Part shown: one piece after another, positions 46,897 through 55,551 of the stretch
Numbering within the stretch: position 1 is the first letter of the stretch
How the letters are laid out: every line of letters starts with the position of its first letter
NCBI GenBank assembly: GCA_029263855.1
Contig: JAJUFC010000007.1
Location: 109,392 to 173,391, forward strand
DNA from: Candidatus Thermochlorobacteriaceae bacterium
Lineage (GTDB): Bacteria; Bacteroidota; Chlorobiia; Chlorobiales; Thermochlorobacteraceae
DNA: 64,000 nt
Direction of reading: 5' to 3'
Made by a program: the position numbers and the translations under genes
The notes under the pieces: generated by a model
The model's database searches: none
Told to the model about the DNA's origin: nothing
What the model saw: the letters and a program-made list of their open reading frames with translations, nothing else

Positions 46897-48328
46897 CAAA
46901 ATCTACTTCCGAGCCGATGGCAACTCGCAAATTGGCTTGGGACATATCACTCGCAGTTTAGCCCTTGCCGATATGCTCAAAGAGCATTTTGAAATTCATT
47001 TTTTGGTGCAAGAGCCTTCGCAAGAAGTGATTGCCCAAATCCACGAAGTTACTGAAAATATTATCGTACTACCCCAAACCCAAGATTTTCTCTCCGAAGC
47101 TCACGAAATTGCCCAAAAATATCTGACAGGCAAGGAAATTGTAGTTTTAGATGGCTATAACTTTCAAACCGAATACCAAAAAATTATTAAAGCAACAGGT
47201 GCAAAGTTAGTTTGCATTGACGATTTGCACGCTTGGCACTTTGTGGCAGATGTAGTAATCAACCACGCAGGCGGCGTAAAAGAAAGCGATTATTCTTGCG
47301 AACCTTATACAAAATTGTGTTTGGGTTTAGAATATGCTCTCTTGCGGAAGCCTTTTTTAGAAGCCGCAAAGCAGGAGCGAGTTATTGACAAAATTGAAAA
47401 TGCGTTTATTTGTTTTGGCGGTAGCGACCCGCACAATTTCACTGAAAAAGCCCTCAAAGCCTGCATAGAAGCACAAGTTTTCAAAGAAATTCACGTGGTA
47501 GTGGGTAGCGCATACACGCACTTGGAAAGTCTGAAAAATTTGACTATTCAAGAAAAAAACGTATTTTTATACCAGAACCTCAATGCCCAAGAATTGTGCT
47601 GTGTAATGCAAAAATGCCACCTTGGCATTGTCCCTGCTAGCAGTATCGCTTACGAATGTTTAGCGGTGGGCATGTATTTGATAGTAGGGTATTATGCAGA
47701 AAATCAAAAGGCGATATATGAGGGACTAATTTCCTTAGAATGTGTAATTATTGCAGGCAATTATCAAAGTTTTTCTTTTAATAAAGATATATTTTCCATT
47801 CAAGATTTAGTCATTCTTAAATCCTCACAAAGTTATTTTTTGAGCATAAAAAAACTTGTTGAAGTTTTTACAGAATTACTTGTTGAAATAAAACTTGCTA
47901 ATGAGCAAGATATGGATATGTATTTTGAATGGGCAAATGATATTGAAGTCAGAAAAAACTCTATCAATCAAGAGCCTATCCTGTATGAAAATCACTGCAA
48001 GTGGTTTAGAGAAAAATTAAATGATAAGAATACCATTTTTTACATTGGACAAGTCAACGATATTCCATTTGGGCAAATAAGAATAGAGAGAAAAGGTGAG
48101 TATGACTACATCAATTATACCATAGACAAGAACTTTAGGGGTATGGGACTTGGCAAAATACTGGTAAGTAAAGTAATAAAACTGCATAATGATTTCAAAT
48201 GGATTGCCTATGTAAAAATTAGCAATAATCAATCAAAAAAGATTTTTGAAAGGCTTAACTTTACCAAAAAATCAGAAGAAGAAATAAAGGGAGAACTTTA
48301 CAATATTTATAGATTAGAAAAAAACTAA
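46883..48328 (+). CDS. pseG: PseG hydrolase fused to PseH N-acetyltransferase
   Basis: A 481-residue fusion. Residues 1-~330 are PseG, the GT-B-fold UDP-sugar hydrolase that releases 2,4-diacetamido-2,4,6-trideoxy-L-altropyranose; the catalytic His21 is in IGLGHITRS, and FGGSDPHNF follows. Residues ~335-481 are a GNAT acetyltransferase matching PseH (ANEQDMDMYFEWANDIEVR; FRGMGLGKIL for acetyl-CoA binding), which acetylates N4 before hydrolysis. The fusion puts steps 3 and 4 in one chain. ATG 46883 follows a TTG by one codon and lies inside pseC. Confidence 0.93.
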   Translation: MGKFSKIYFRADGNSQIGLGHITRSLALADMLKEHFEIHFLVQEPSQEVIAQIHEVTENIIVLPQTQDFLSEAHEIAQKYLTGKEIVVLDGYNFQTEYQKIIKATGAKLVCIDDLHAWHFVADVVINHAGGVKESDYSCEPYTKLCLGLEYALLRKPFLEAAKQERVIDKIENAFICFGGSDPHNFTEKALKACIEAQVFKEIHVVVGSAYTHLESLKNLTIQEKNVFLYQNLNAQELCCVMQKCHLGIVPASSIAYECLAVGMYLIVGYYAENQKAIYEGLISLECVIIAGNYQSFSFNKDIFSIQDLVILKSSQSYFLSIKKLVEVFTELLVEIKLANEQDMDMYFEWANDIEVRKNSINQEPILYENHCKWFREKLNDKNTIFYIGQVNDIPFGQIRIERKGEYDYINYTIDKNFRGMGLGKILVSKVIKLHNDFKWIAYVKISNNQSKKIFERLNFTKKSEEEIKGELYNIYRLEKN

Positions 48329-48331
48329 CCT

Positions 48332-49384
48332 ATGCACCCAATCCACATTCAAGACCGAATCATTAGCCCCAATCATAAGCCGTTTCTGATTGCCGAAATG
48401 TCGGGCAATCATAATCAATCTTTGGAAAGAGCTTTGCAAATTGTAGATGCCGCCGCCGATGCTGGTGCCGATGCCATCAAACTGCAAACTTATACCGCCG
48501 ATACGCTCACCATTGATTTCAGAGAAAACGAGTTTTTTATTGCCGATAAAAACTCGCTCTGGCAAGGCAAAAGTTTGTACGAACTCTATCAAGAAGCCTA
48601 TACGCCTTGGGAATGGCACAAAGCTATCTTTGAACACGCAAAGAAAAGAGGAATTATTGCATTTAGCACACCTTTTGATGAAACTTCGGTAGATTTTTTG
48701 GAAGAACTGAACGTGCCTGCCTACAAAATAGCCTCTTTTGAGAACAATCATTTGCCTTTGCTCAAAAAAGTAGCCCAAACGGGAAAGCCCGTTATTATGA
48801 GTACAGGCACCAGCACCCTTGCAATGATTGAGGAAGCTGTGCAAACTCTCCGTGAAAATGGTTGCAAAGATATAATTTTGCTCAAATGCACCAGCACCTA
48901 CCCTGCCACGCCTGAAAATTCTAATATTCTGACCATACCGCATTTAGCACAACTTTTTAACTGCCACGCAGGACTTTCTGACCACACGATGGGTGTAGGT
49001 GTTGCCGTTGCCTCTATTGCTTTGGGGGCGAGGGTCATAGAAAAACATTTCTGTTTGAGCCGTGCCGAAGGTGGCGTAGATAGTGCTTTTTCCCTTGAAC
49101 CACAGGAGTTCAAAATGCTTGTAGAGGAGTGTAATAGGGCATTTTTGGGCTTGGGGCAAGTGCATTATGGCATTTTAGAAGCCGAAAAGAAAAGCCTCAC
49201 GTACAAGCGTTCTATTTACGTAGTGCAAGATATCAAAGCAGGTGAAAAACTTACTCCCGAAAATATCCGTATCATTCGCCCAGGTTTGGGCTTGCAACCC
49301 AAGTATTACGATTTTGTTTTGGGCAAAACAGCCAAGCAAGACCTCAAACGTGGCACAGCCTTGCACTTGGATATGTTGATGTAA
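48332..49384 (+). CDS. pseI: Pseudaminic acid synthase
   Basis: PseI condenses the released trideoxy sugar with phosphoenolpyruvate to give pseudaminic acid. The 350-residue protein has a NeuB-type TIM barrel (1-~275; AEMSGNHNQS, IKLQTYTADT, CTSTYPATPE, GLSDHTMG) and a C-terminal antifreeze-like SAF domain (~285-345; YKRSIYVVQDIKAGE). AEMSGNH and the neighbouring pseBCG favour Pse over sialic or legionaminic acid. Confidence 0.95.
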   Translation: MHPIHIQDRIISPNHKPFLIAEMSGNHNQSLERALQIVDAAADAGADAIKLQTYTADTLTIDFRENEFFIADKNSLWQGKSLYELYQEAYTPWEWHKAIFEHAKKRGIIAFSTPFDETSVDFLEELNVPAYKIASFENNHLPLLKKVAQTGKPVIMSTGTSTLAMIEEAVQTLRENGCKDIILLKCTSTYPATPENSNILTIPHLAQLFNCHAGLSDHTMGVGVAVASIALGARVIEKHFCLSRAEGGVDSAFSLEPQEFKMLVEECNRAFLGLGQVHYGILEAEKKSLTYKRSIYVVQDIKAGEKLTPENIRIIRPGLGLQPKYYDFVLGKTAKQDLKRGTALHLDMLM

Positions 49385-49419
49385 TTTGCTATTTTTGTAG
49401 AATATAGAAATATTTTTGT

Positions 49420-49968
49420 ATGGAAACTTTGGTAGTAGAAAAAAAGCCCACCCTTAGCAAAGACGAATTTTTAGCTTTGCAAAACCAATCTGAAAAAGTT
49501 TGGGAGTATGATAATGGTGAAATTACTGAAATTAATCGTATGAAAAGCACAGAATTGCTTGTTATTTCTAAACTCAATAGAAAATTTATTCAAACACAGG
49601 CTTTCAAAGATTTAGGAGAATTGTTTCAGGAAGTGGACTGCTGGCTTACCGAAACCCAAATGCGAAGACCTGATTTAGCGTTTTTCAATAGAGAACAAAT
49701 TTTACAATCTTCTGAAAAAAAACATCCTATTCCCGCTTTTGTCATTGAAATTATTTCTGAAAACGATAACGTAAATTACACTGAAAATAAAGTTTTGGAA
49801 TACCAACACGCAGGCATACAAGTGATTTGGCATATTTATCCTGAACTCAAACTTGTCATTGTCATTCGGGGCAAAGAAGCTCGTTATTATGAAGGAGAAG
49901 AAATTTTTGATGCCTCGCCTGTAGTACCTGATTTTCAAATAAGTGTTGCAGAATTGTTTGCCCAATAA
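49420..49968 (+). CDS. Uma2-family (DUF820) protein inside the pse operon
   Basis: A 182-residue complete Uma2 protein (KPTLSKDEFLALQN start; RRPDLAFFN and FVIEIISEND core of the PD-(D/E)XK fold; QVIWHIYPEL). It is AT-rich like its neighbours and lies 35 nt after pseI and 3 nt before pseF, so it is transcribed with the pathway. It has no known role in sugar synthesis; it probably hitch-hiked with the cassette. Confidence 0.83.
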   Translation: METLVVEKKPTLSKDEFLALQNQSEKVWEYDNGEITEINRMKSTELLVISKLNRKFIQTQAFKDLGELFQEVDCWLTETQMRRPDLAFFNREQILQSSEKKHPIPAFVIEIISENDNVNYTENKVLEYQHAGIQVIWHIYPELKLVIVIRGKEARYYEGEEIFDASPVVPDFQISVAELFAQ

Positions 49969-49971
49969 ACT

Positions 49972-50667
49972 ATGAGTAATATTGCCATTATTACAGCTCG
50001 TGGCGGCAGCAAACGCATACCTCGTAAAAATATCAAAGATTTTCTTGGCAAACCTATTATAGCGTATTCTATTGAAGCAAGTTTGCAGAGTGGTATTTTT
50101 CAGGAAGTAATGGTTTCTACTGATGATGCTGAAATTGCTGAAGTAGCTCAAAAATATGGGGCAAAAGTTCCTTTTTTGCGTTCTGCCAAAAATTCTGATG
50201 ATTTTGCTACCACTGCCGATGTGCTAACAGAAGTTTTGGAAAATTATGCCCAATTAGGTCAAAATTTTCAATATGCGTGCTGTTTGTATCCTACTGCACC
50301 TTTTGTGAATGCAGAAAAATTAAAAAAAGCGTTTGATTTGCTTTTAGAAACGGGAGCTGATAGCATTGTACCTGTGGCGGCATTTAGTTATCCTATTTGG
50401 CGAAGCCTAAAAATTGAAAATGGCAAATTGCAAATGAATTTTCCTGAAAATCTGAACAAGCGTTCCCAAGATTTGCCCCCTGCTTATCACGATGTAGGGC
50501 AGTTTTATTTTTTTCACGTAGCAAAGTTTTTATCTACCAAAAGACTATTTTCAGATTTTTCTGTACCTTTGCATATTTCCGAATTAGAAATGCAAGACAT
50601 CGACAACGAAACTGATTGGAAACTGGCAGAATTGAAATATAACTTAACAACATCTTTTTATGAATAA
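49972..50667 (+). CDS. pseF: Pseudaminic acid cytidylyltransferase
   Basis: PseF activates pseudaminic acid with CTP to CMP-Pse, the glycosyl donor. The 231-residue protein has the CMP-sugar synthetase motif ARGGSKRIPRKN (9-20), STDDAEIA, and PTAPFVNAE. The final residues overlap the next start by 8 nt. With pseB, C, G/H and I this completes the six-activity route. Confidence 0.94.
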   Translation: MSNIAIITARGGSKRIPRKNIKDFLGKPIIAYSIEASLQSGIFQEVMVSTDDAEIAEVAQKYGAKVPFLRSAKNSDDFATTADVLTEVLENYAQLGQNFQYACCLYPTAPFVNAEKLKKAFDLLLETGADSIVPVAAFSYPIWRSLKIENGKLQMNFPENLNKRSQDLPPAYHDVGQFYFFHVAKFLSTKRLFSDFSVPLHISELEMQDIDNETDWKLAELKYNLTTSFYE

Positions 50668-51670
50668 TGATAATTTCAAAGAAAATGATATTCGCCCCAA
50701 AAATCTGATGGGAAAACAAGCCACAGCGGCTACCATAGACATAGGAAGGCTACTAATAAAAGCAAATGAATTTGTAGAAGTGAGTTGCCCTGCCTGTGAA
50801 AGTACAGATTATCAAAAAAAATATAGCAAATACAGCCTTAACTTTGTAGAATGTAAAAAATGCAAAACGATTTTTACTAATCCTCGCCCAACAGAAGAAG
50901 TGCTTTCTTATTTCTACAAAGATTCTGTCAATTATGCTTACTGGAACGAACATATATTTCCTGCATCAGAAGAAGTAAGAAGAAAAAAAATATTTGTACC
51001 AAGAGTTGATAAGACATTGATGTTTTGTCAGAAATATAATGTAAAAACGAATAGTTTATTGGAAGTAGGCGCTGGCTTCGGTACCTATTGTTTGGAAGCA
51101 CAAAGCAGAAATATTTTTAAGCGAATTGTAGCCGTAGAACCTACCCCTAATTTAGCTAAAACCTGTAGAAACAGAGGTTTGGATGTTATAGAGGATATGA
51201 TAGAGAATATTCATTTTTCTGAAGAAGAGAAATTTGATGTGGTAGTGAATTTTGAAGTAATTGAACATTTGTTTTCTCCAAAAAATTTTATTAAAAATTG
51301 TGGAAGACTGCTCAAAAAAGGAGGACTTTTTATTGTTACTTGTCCCAATGGTCAAGGGTTTGATTTTATGGTTTTAGGTGAAAAGTGTAATAGTCTTGAC
51401 CACGAACACCTCAATTATTTTAACCCGCAATCTCTAAGTCTGCTTTTAGAAAACTGTAGCTTTGAAGTTTTAGAAAGTTTAACACCCGGCAAGTTAGACG
51501 CCGATTTAGTGAGAAATAAAGTTTTAGAAGGCGAGTTTGATGTAAGTCAAAATCCCTTTCTAAAAAAGGTTCTAATAGACGAATGGGAAAGTCTTGGCGA
51601 TAAATTTCAAGAGTTTTTAGCCGATAACAACTTGTCTTCTAATATGTGGATTGTCGCAAGAAAAATATGA
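50660..51670 (+). CDS. SAM-dependent methyltransferase with N-terminal zinc-ribbon-like motif
   Basis: A 336-residue class I methyltransferase. A four-Cys segment (CPACES at ~38-43 and CKKC at ~62-65) precedes the SAM domain (LEVGAGFGTYCLEA, VVNFEVIEHLFSP). Similar enzymes modify nucleotide- or lipid-linked sugars. Its place between pseF and the amidotransferase suggests it modifies the nonulosonic acid or its amidino derivative, but the acceptor atom is unknown. It overlaps both neighbours (8 nt and 4 nt). Confidence 0.82.
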   Translation: MNNDNFKENDIRPKNLMGKQATAATIDIGRLLIKANEFVEVSCPACESTDYQKKYSKYSLNFVECKKCKTIFTNPRPTEEVLSYFYKDSVNYAYWNEHIFPASEEVRRKKIFVPRVDKTLMFCQKYNVKTNSLLEVGAGFGTYCLEAQSRNIFKRIVAVEPTPNLAKTCRNRGLDVIEDMIENIHFSEEEKFDVVVNFEVIEHLFSPKNFIKNCGRLLKKGGLFIVTCPNGQGFDFMVLGEKCNSLDHEHLNYFNPQSLSLLLENCSFEVLESLTPGKLDADLVRNKVLEGEFDVSQNPFLKKVLIDEWESLGDKFQEFLADNNLSSNMWIVARKI

Positions 51671-52803
51671 AATACTGCAAAAAATGCCTTCAAACCTATA
51701 AAAGACCAAATACCAAATTTGATGAGTTTGGTATTTGTCCTGCTTGTAATTACTTTGAAACGCTCAAAGAAGTAGATTGGGAAGAACGCAAAACTGAACT
51801 CCAAGAAGTTGTAGCATTTGGTAAGCAAAATAACCATTCAGGATACGATTGCATTATTGGGGTAAGTGGTGGTAAAGATAGTACGAGACAGGCTTTATAT
51901 GTTCGGAATGTTCTGAAAATGAAACCGCTCTTGGTCTGTCTTGCCTACCCACCCGAACAAATTACGCAAAGAGGAGCAGATAATATTTCCAATCTCATTA
52001 GTTTAGGTTTTGACTGCATTACGATTGACCCCGCACCTGTGATTTGGAAAAAATTACTCAAAAAAGGCTTTCAAATGTTTGGTAATTGGGCAAAATCTGC
52101 TGAATTGGCTTTGTTTAGTAGTGTTCCCAGATTAGCTATCGCTTACCAAATCCCTCTTATTTGGTGGGGTGAAAATCCCGCTTTACAACTGGGTGATATG
52201 GGAGCATTAGGCAAAACAGGAGGTGACGGTAATAACTTAAAGCATTTGAACACATTGGCAGGTGGAGATATTACTTGGCTTTTGAGCGAGGAGATTAAAA
52301 GAAATCAAATCTTGCAATACATTTACCCAAGCGACGCGGAAATGCAAAGAGCAAACTTACGAATAGTTTATTTAGGATATTATTGGAAAGACTGGTCTTT
52401 GATAAATAATGCAAATTATTCATCTTTGAGAGGATTGGACGTAAGAACCGATAAACCGTGGGAAATAGGAGAACCCTATGGAGTTACTGCCCTTGATGAC
52501 AACTATGTAGCATTTAATCAAATGATAAAATATCTTAAATATGGCTTTGGCAGAACTACCGACTATATGAATGAAGAAATACGCATCGGTAGAATAACAC
52601 GTGAAGAATCTATCAAAATCACAGAAAAATTTGATGGTACTTGTGATGATAAATTTATAGAAATGTTTTGCAACCATATTGAAATTAGTAAGCAAGAATT
52701 TTGGGAAATCATAGATAAATTTGTCAATAAAGATTTATTTGAAAAAAATGCAGAAGGAAAATGGGTAAGAAAATTTAAAGTTGGAGAGGATTATGAAATA
52801 TAA
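51667..52803 (+). CDS. pseA: N-acetyl sugar amidotransferase (PseA/WbpG family), copy 1
   Basis: A 378-residue ATP-dependent enzyme that turns an N-acetyl group into an acetamidino group using ammonia. The N-terminal zinc-binding cysteines (YCKKC, CPAC) and the PP-loop SGGKDST (~64-70) are intact. WbpG-type enzymes work with HisH/HisF-like partners that supply ammonia, and these follow directly. ATG 51667 overlaps the previous TGA by 4 nt; the hisH start lies 11 nt inside its end. Confidence 0.88.
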   Translation: MKYCKKCLQTYKRPNTKFDEFGICPACNYFETLKEVDWEERKTELQEVVAFGKQNNHSGYDCIIGVSGGKDSTRQALYVRNVLKMKPLLVCLAYPPEQITQRGADNISNLISLGFDCITIDPAPVIWKKLLKKGFQMFGNWAKSAELALFSSVPRLAIAYQIPLIWWGENPALQLGDMGALGKTGGDGNNLKHLNTLAGGDITWLLSEEIKRNQILQYIYPSDAEMQRANLRIVYLGYYWKDWSLINNANYSSLRGLDVRTDKPWEIGEPYGVTALDDNYVAFNQMIKYLKYGFGRTTDYMNEEIRIGRITREESIKITEKFDGTCDDKFIEMFCNHIEISKQEFWEIIDKFVNKDLFEKNAEGKWVRKFKVGEDYEI

Positions 52804-53422
52804 ACATACGCAAATTGCTATCATAGATTACGACTTGGGCAATACTTACTCTGTTCTAAATGCGATTGAATTTTTAGGCTACAAAGTATTGGTAACCTCC
52901 GACTACGAAAAGCTCAAAAAAGCCGATGCCATTATATTACCCGGCGTGGGGGCTTTTGAAGCCGCTATCAAATCTATTATTCGTAAAGGTTTAGATAAAA
53001 TACTTGCCGAATTAGTCTTGCAAGAACAAAAACCTCTTTTAGGAATTTGCTTGGGTATGCAATTATTAGCCAACTCTTCCGAAGAAAACGGCTTTCATCA
53101 AGGATTGGGATTTATTGAAGGATCTGTGAAAAAAATCATTCCTATAAGTGATGCTACCGTGCCTCACGTAGGATGGAACGACCTGAATATGGTTCAAGAT
53201 AGCAAAATTTACTCAAAACTCAAAGATAGCAAAAACTTCTATTTTGACCACAGCTACTATTTTGAATGTGAGAGCAAATATGTTTCTGCTACTTGTAGTT
53301 ATGGCGGTTTATCATTGGCTGCCTCTGTACAAAAGAATAACATTTTTGGTGTGCAATTCCACCCTGAAAAGAGTCAAAATAATGGATTACGCTTGTTTAG
53401 AGCCTTTATAGAAAATTCATAG
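52793..53422 (+). CDS. hisH: HisH-like glutamine amidotransferase for sugar amidination
   Basis: A 209-residue class I glutaminase. The nucleophile is Cys86 (LLGICLGMQLL) and the His/Glu pair is in QFHPEKS. It releases ammonia from glutamine. Here it sits between two sugar amidotransferases and away from any other histidine gene, as hisH2 does in the Pseudomonas wbp cluster. GGAGAGGATT precedes ATG 52793, which is preferred to TTG 52781. Confidence 0.87.
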   Translation: MKYKHTQIAIIDYDLGNTYSVLNAIEFLGYKVLVTSDYEKLKKADAIILPGVGAFEAAIKSIIRKGLDKILAELVLQEQKPLLGICLGMQLLANSSEENGFHQGLGFIEGSVKKIIPISDATVPHVGWNDLNMVQDSKIYSKLKDSKNFYFDHSYYFECESKYVSATCSYGGLSLAASVQKNNIFGVQFHPEKSQNNGLRLFRAFIENS

Positions 53423-53425
53423 AAA

Positions 53426-54295
53426 ATGCTAAAAAGACGAATTATAGCGGTACTTACCGTAAAAGATGATATTGTAGTGCAAAGCATAGGCTTTCAGAAG
53501 TACTTGCCTATTGGCAAACCTGAAATAGCCGTTGAGTTTCTCAATAAATGGGGCATAGATGAGATTGCTTACAACGATATATCGGCTACTGCAAAAGGGA
53601 AAAAACCTAACTTTGAACTCATCAAAAAAGTTGCAAAAAAATGTTTTGTGCCTTTGGCTGTTGGCGGAGGTATTAGCTCTTTGGATGACGTAAGAAAACT
53701 AACACAATCGGGTGCAGATAAAGTCATTGTCAATAATTTGCTTTTACAAAATCCTAGTGCAGTAAAAAGTATCGCTGAAAACTTTGGTAATCAATGTCTT
53801 GTTGCCTCTTTGGATATAAAAAAAGATGTGGATACTTATAAGCCTTATCACTACCTAACGCAGAAATATTTGCCATATACTTTGCAAGAATGGATAAGCC
53901 AAATAGAAACCTTAGGAGCAGGCGAGTTGCTTATCAATAGTGTTGATAGAGACGGCTCTTATCAAGGATTTGATATAGAAGCCCTCAAAGTTATACAAAA
54001 CTTTACCTCTATTCCAATTATTGCTTTGGGAGGAGCAAAAAATGCTCATAGTTTTATAGAGCTATTCAAACAAACCCAAGTAGATGCAGGAGCGGCAGGT
54101 AATTTTTTTCATTTTACCGAGCATAGCGTAAATATTTGCAAAGCACAAATCAATCGAGTTCAGGCTTGGGTTCGGTTGGAAACTAATGCCAACTATCAAG
54201 ATAATCCTATTGATGCCGAAGGAAGACTTTTGAAAAAAGAAGACGATATTTTAGAACATTTGCTTTTTGTAAAAATAGAAAAAGAAATTATTTGA
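53426..54295 (+). CDS. hisF: HisF-like ammonia-channel protein, catalytic Asp11 replaced
   Basis: A 289-residue (beta/alpha)8 protein homologous to the HisF cyclase. In HisF the acid of IGP synthesis is Asp11 (ACLDVKDG); here position 11 is Thr (IIAVLTVKDD). The other catalytic Asp (near 130, VASLDIKKD), the phosphate-binding VGGGISS and INSVDRDG are kept. The C-terminus is ~35 residues longer than standard HisF. This agrees with a role only as HisH partner and ammonia conduit. It starts 3 nt after hisH and shares one base with the next gene. Confidence 0.87.
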   Translation: MLKRRIIAVLTVKDDIVVQSIGFQKYLPIGKPEIAVEFLNKWGIDEIAYNDISATAKGKKPNFELIKKVAKKCFVPLAVGGGISSLDDVRKLTQSGADKVIVNNLLLQNPSAVKSIAENFGNQCLVASLDIKKDVDTYKPYHYLTQKYLPYTLQEWISQIETLGAGELLINSVDRDGSYQGFDIEALKVIQNFTSIPIIALGGAKNAHSFIELFKQTQVDAGAAGNFFHFTEHSVNICKAQINRVQAWVRLETNANYQDNPIDAEGRLLKKEDDILEHLLFVKIEKEII

Positions 54296-55548
54296 TGAAA
54301 ATAAAAGTTTGCAGTCGTTGTCTTTATCACGAAAAGCACCCTTTATATCTTACTTTTGATAAAGAAGGAGTATGCAGTGGCTGTCGTGTTCACGAAGAAA
54401 AAGATATTTTAGATTGGCAAGAGCGTGCCGAAAAATTGAGGAGTATTCTTGAAAACTATCGCAACCAATCGGGCAATAATTATGACTGCATTATTCCTGT
54501 AAGTGGTGCAAGAGATAGTTATTTTATTGTGCATACCATCAAAAATGTATTTGGTATGAACCCGCTGCTGGTTACCTACAATAAACAATACAATACCGAT
54601 GTAGGGGTGCGCAACCTTGCTAATCTTCGTATTCAGTTTGATTGCGACATAATGACCCTTTCTGTAAGTCCTGAAACTTTGAAAAAAATCACAAGAGCCA
54701 CTTTCAGACGTTTGGGGAGCATCTATTGGCATTGCTTGGCAGGACAAACAGTCTTTCCTGTACAAATTGCCGTAAAATTCAAAATTCCTTTGATTGTTTG
54801 GGGGGCTCATCAAGGTATTGACCAAGTGGGTATGTTCTCGCATCTTGATGAAGTGGAAATGACCAGAAAATACAGAAAAGAACACGACCTAATGGGGCTT
54901 GAAGCAGAGGATTTGATTGATGATTTTGATGAAATTACTGAAGAAGACATCAAACCATTTATATACCCCGACGACAAAGAATTGGAGCAAGTAGGCGTAA
55001 GAGGAATTTATCTAAACAACTACATTCGTTGGGACACCAAAGCCCAGCACGAAAAAATGATTGAACTATACGACTACGAAACACACAAACAAACCCGCAC
55101 TTTTGATACCTACAACGATGTAGATTGTTGGAACTATTCTGATGTTCACGATTTTATTAAATTCGTAAAGCACGGCTATGGTAAAGTAACCGACCACGCT
55201 TGCCGAGAAATTAGACTTCGCAGAATGACAAGAGAAGAAGGTTTAGCCTTAGTAGAACAATATCAATACAAAGAGCCTGAAAATTTGGAACTTTTTTTGA
55301 ATTGGTTAGGCATTACGAAAAATAGTTTTTATTATATTCTAAACCAGCACCGCAATCCTATTTTTTGGGAAAGAGATGAAAATTGGCAATGGCGTTTCAA
55401 AAAAGAGGTTTTTGAACAACCTACTCCCGAATACATTGAAAATGCCAGATTAGAATTAAAAGAAAAAAATACTAACTTTGTACTTACAAGAGAGAAACAC
55501 AGCTCAGATCACAAAAATAAATATATCATTATCGGTAAAGGGAAATAA
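54295..55548 (+). CDS. N-acetyl sugar amidotransferase (PseA/WbpG family), copy 2, with altered PP-loop
   Basis: A 417-residue paralogue of the gene at 51667 (zinc cysteines CSRC, CSGC; shared C-terminal KHGYGKVTDHACREIRLRRM). Its PP-loop reads PVSGARDSYF, so the usual SGGKDS has become SGARDS. The pair may amidinate different positions, or this copy may have changed cosubstrate use. ATG 54295 overlaps the hisF stop by 1 nt (TGATG); TTG 54292 is less likely. Confidence 0.83.
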   Translation: MKIKVCSRCLYHEKHPLYLTFDKEGVCSGCRVHEEKDILDWQERAEKLRSILENYRNQSGNNYDCIIPVSGARDSYFIVHTIKNVFGMNPLLVTYNKQYNTDVGVRNLANLRIQFDCDIMTLSVSPETLKKITRATFRRLGSIYWHCLAGQTVFPVQIAVKFKIPLIVWGAHQGIDQVGMFSHLDEVEMTRKYRKEHDLMGLEAEDLIDDFDEITEEDIKPFIYPDDKELEQVGVRGIYLNNYIRWDTKAQHEKMIELYDYETHKQTRTFDTYNDVDCWNYSDVHDFIKFVKHGYGKVTDHACREIRLRRMTREEGLALVEQYQYKEPENLELFLNWLGITKNSFYYILNQHRNPIFWERDENWQWRFKKEVFEQPTPEYIENARLELKEKNTNFVLTREKHSSDHKNKYIIIGKGK

Positions 55549-55551
55549 TTT

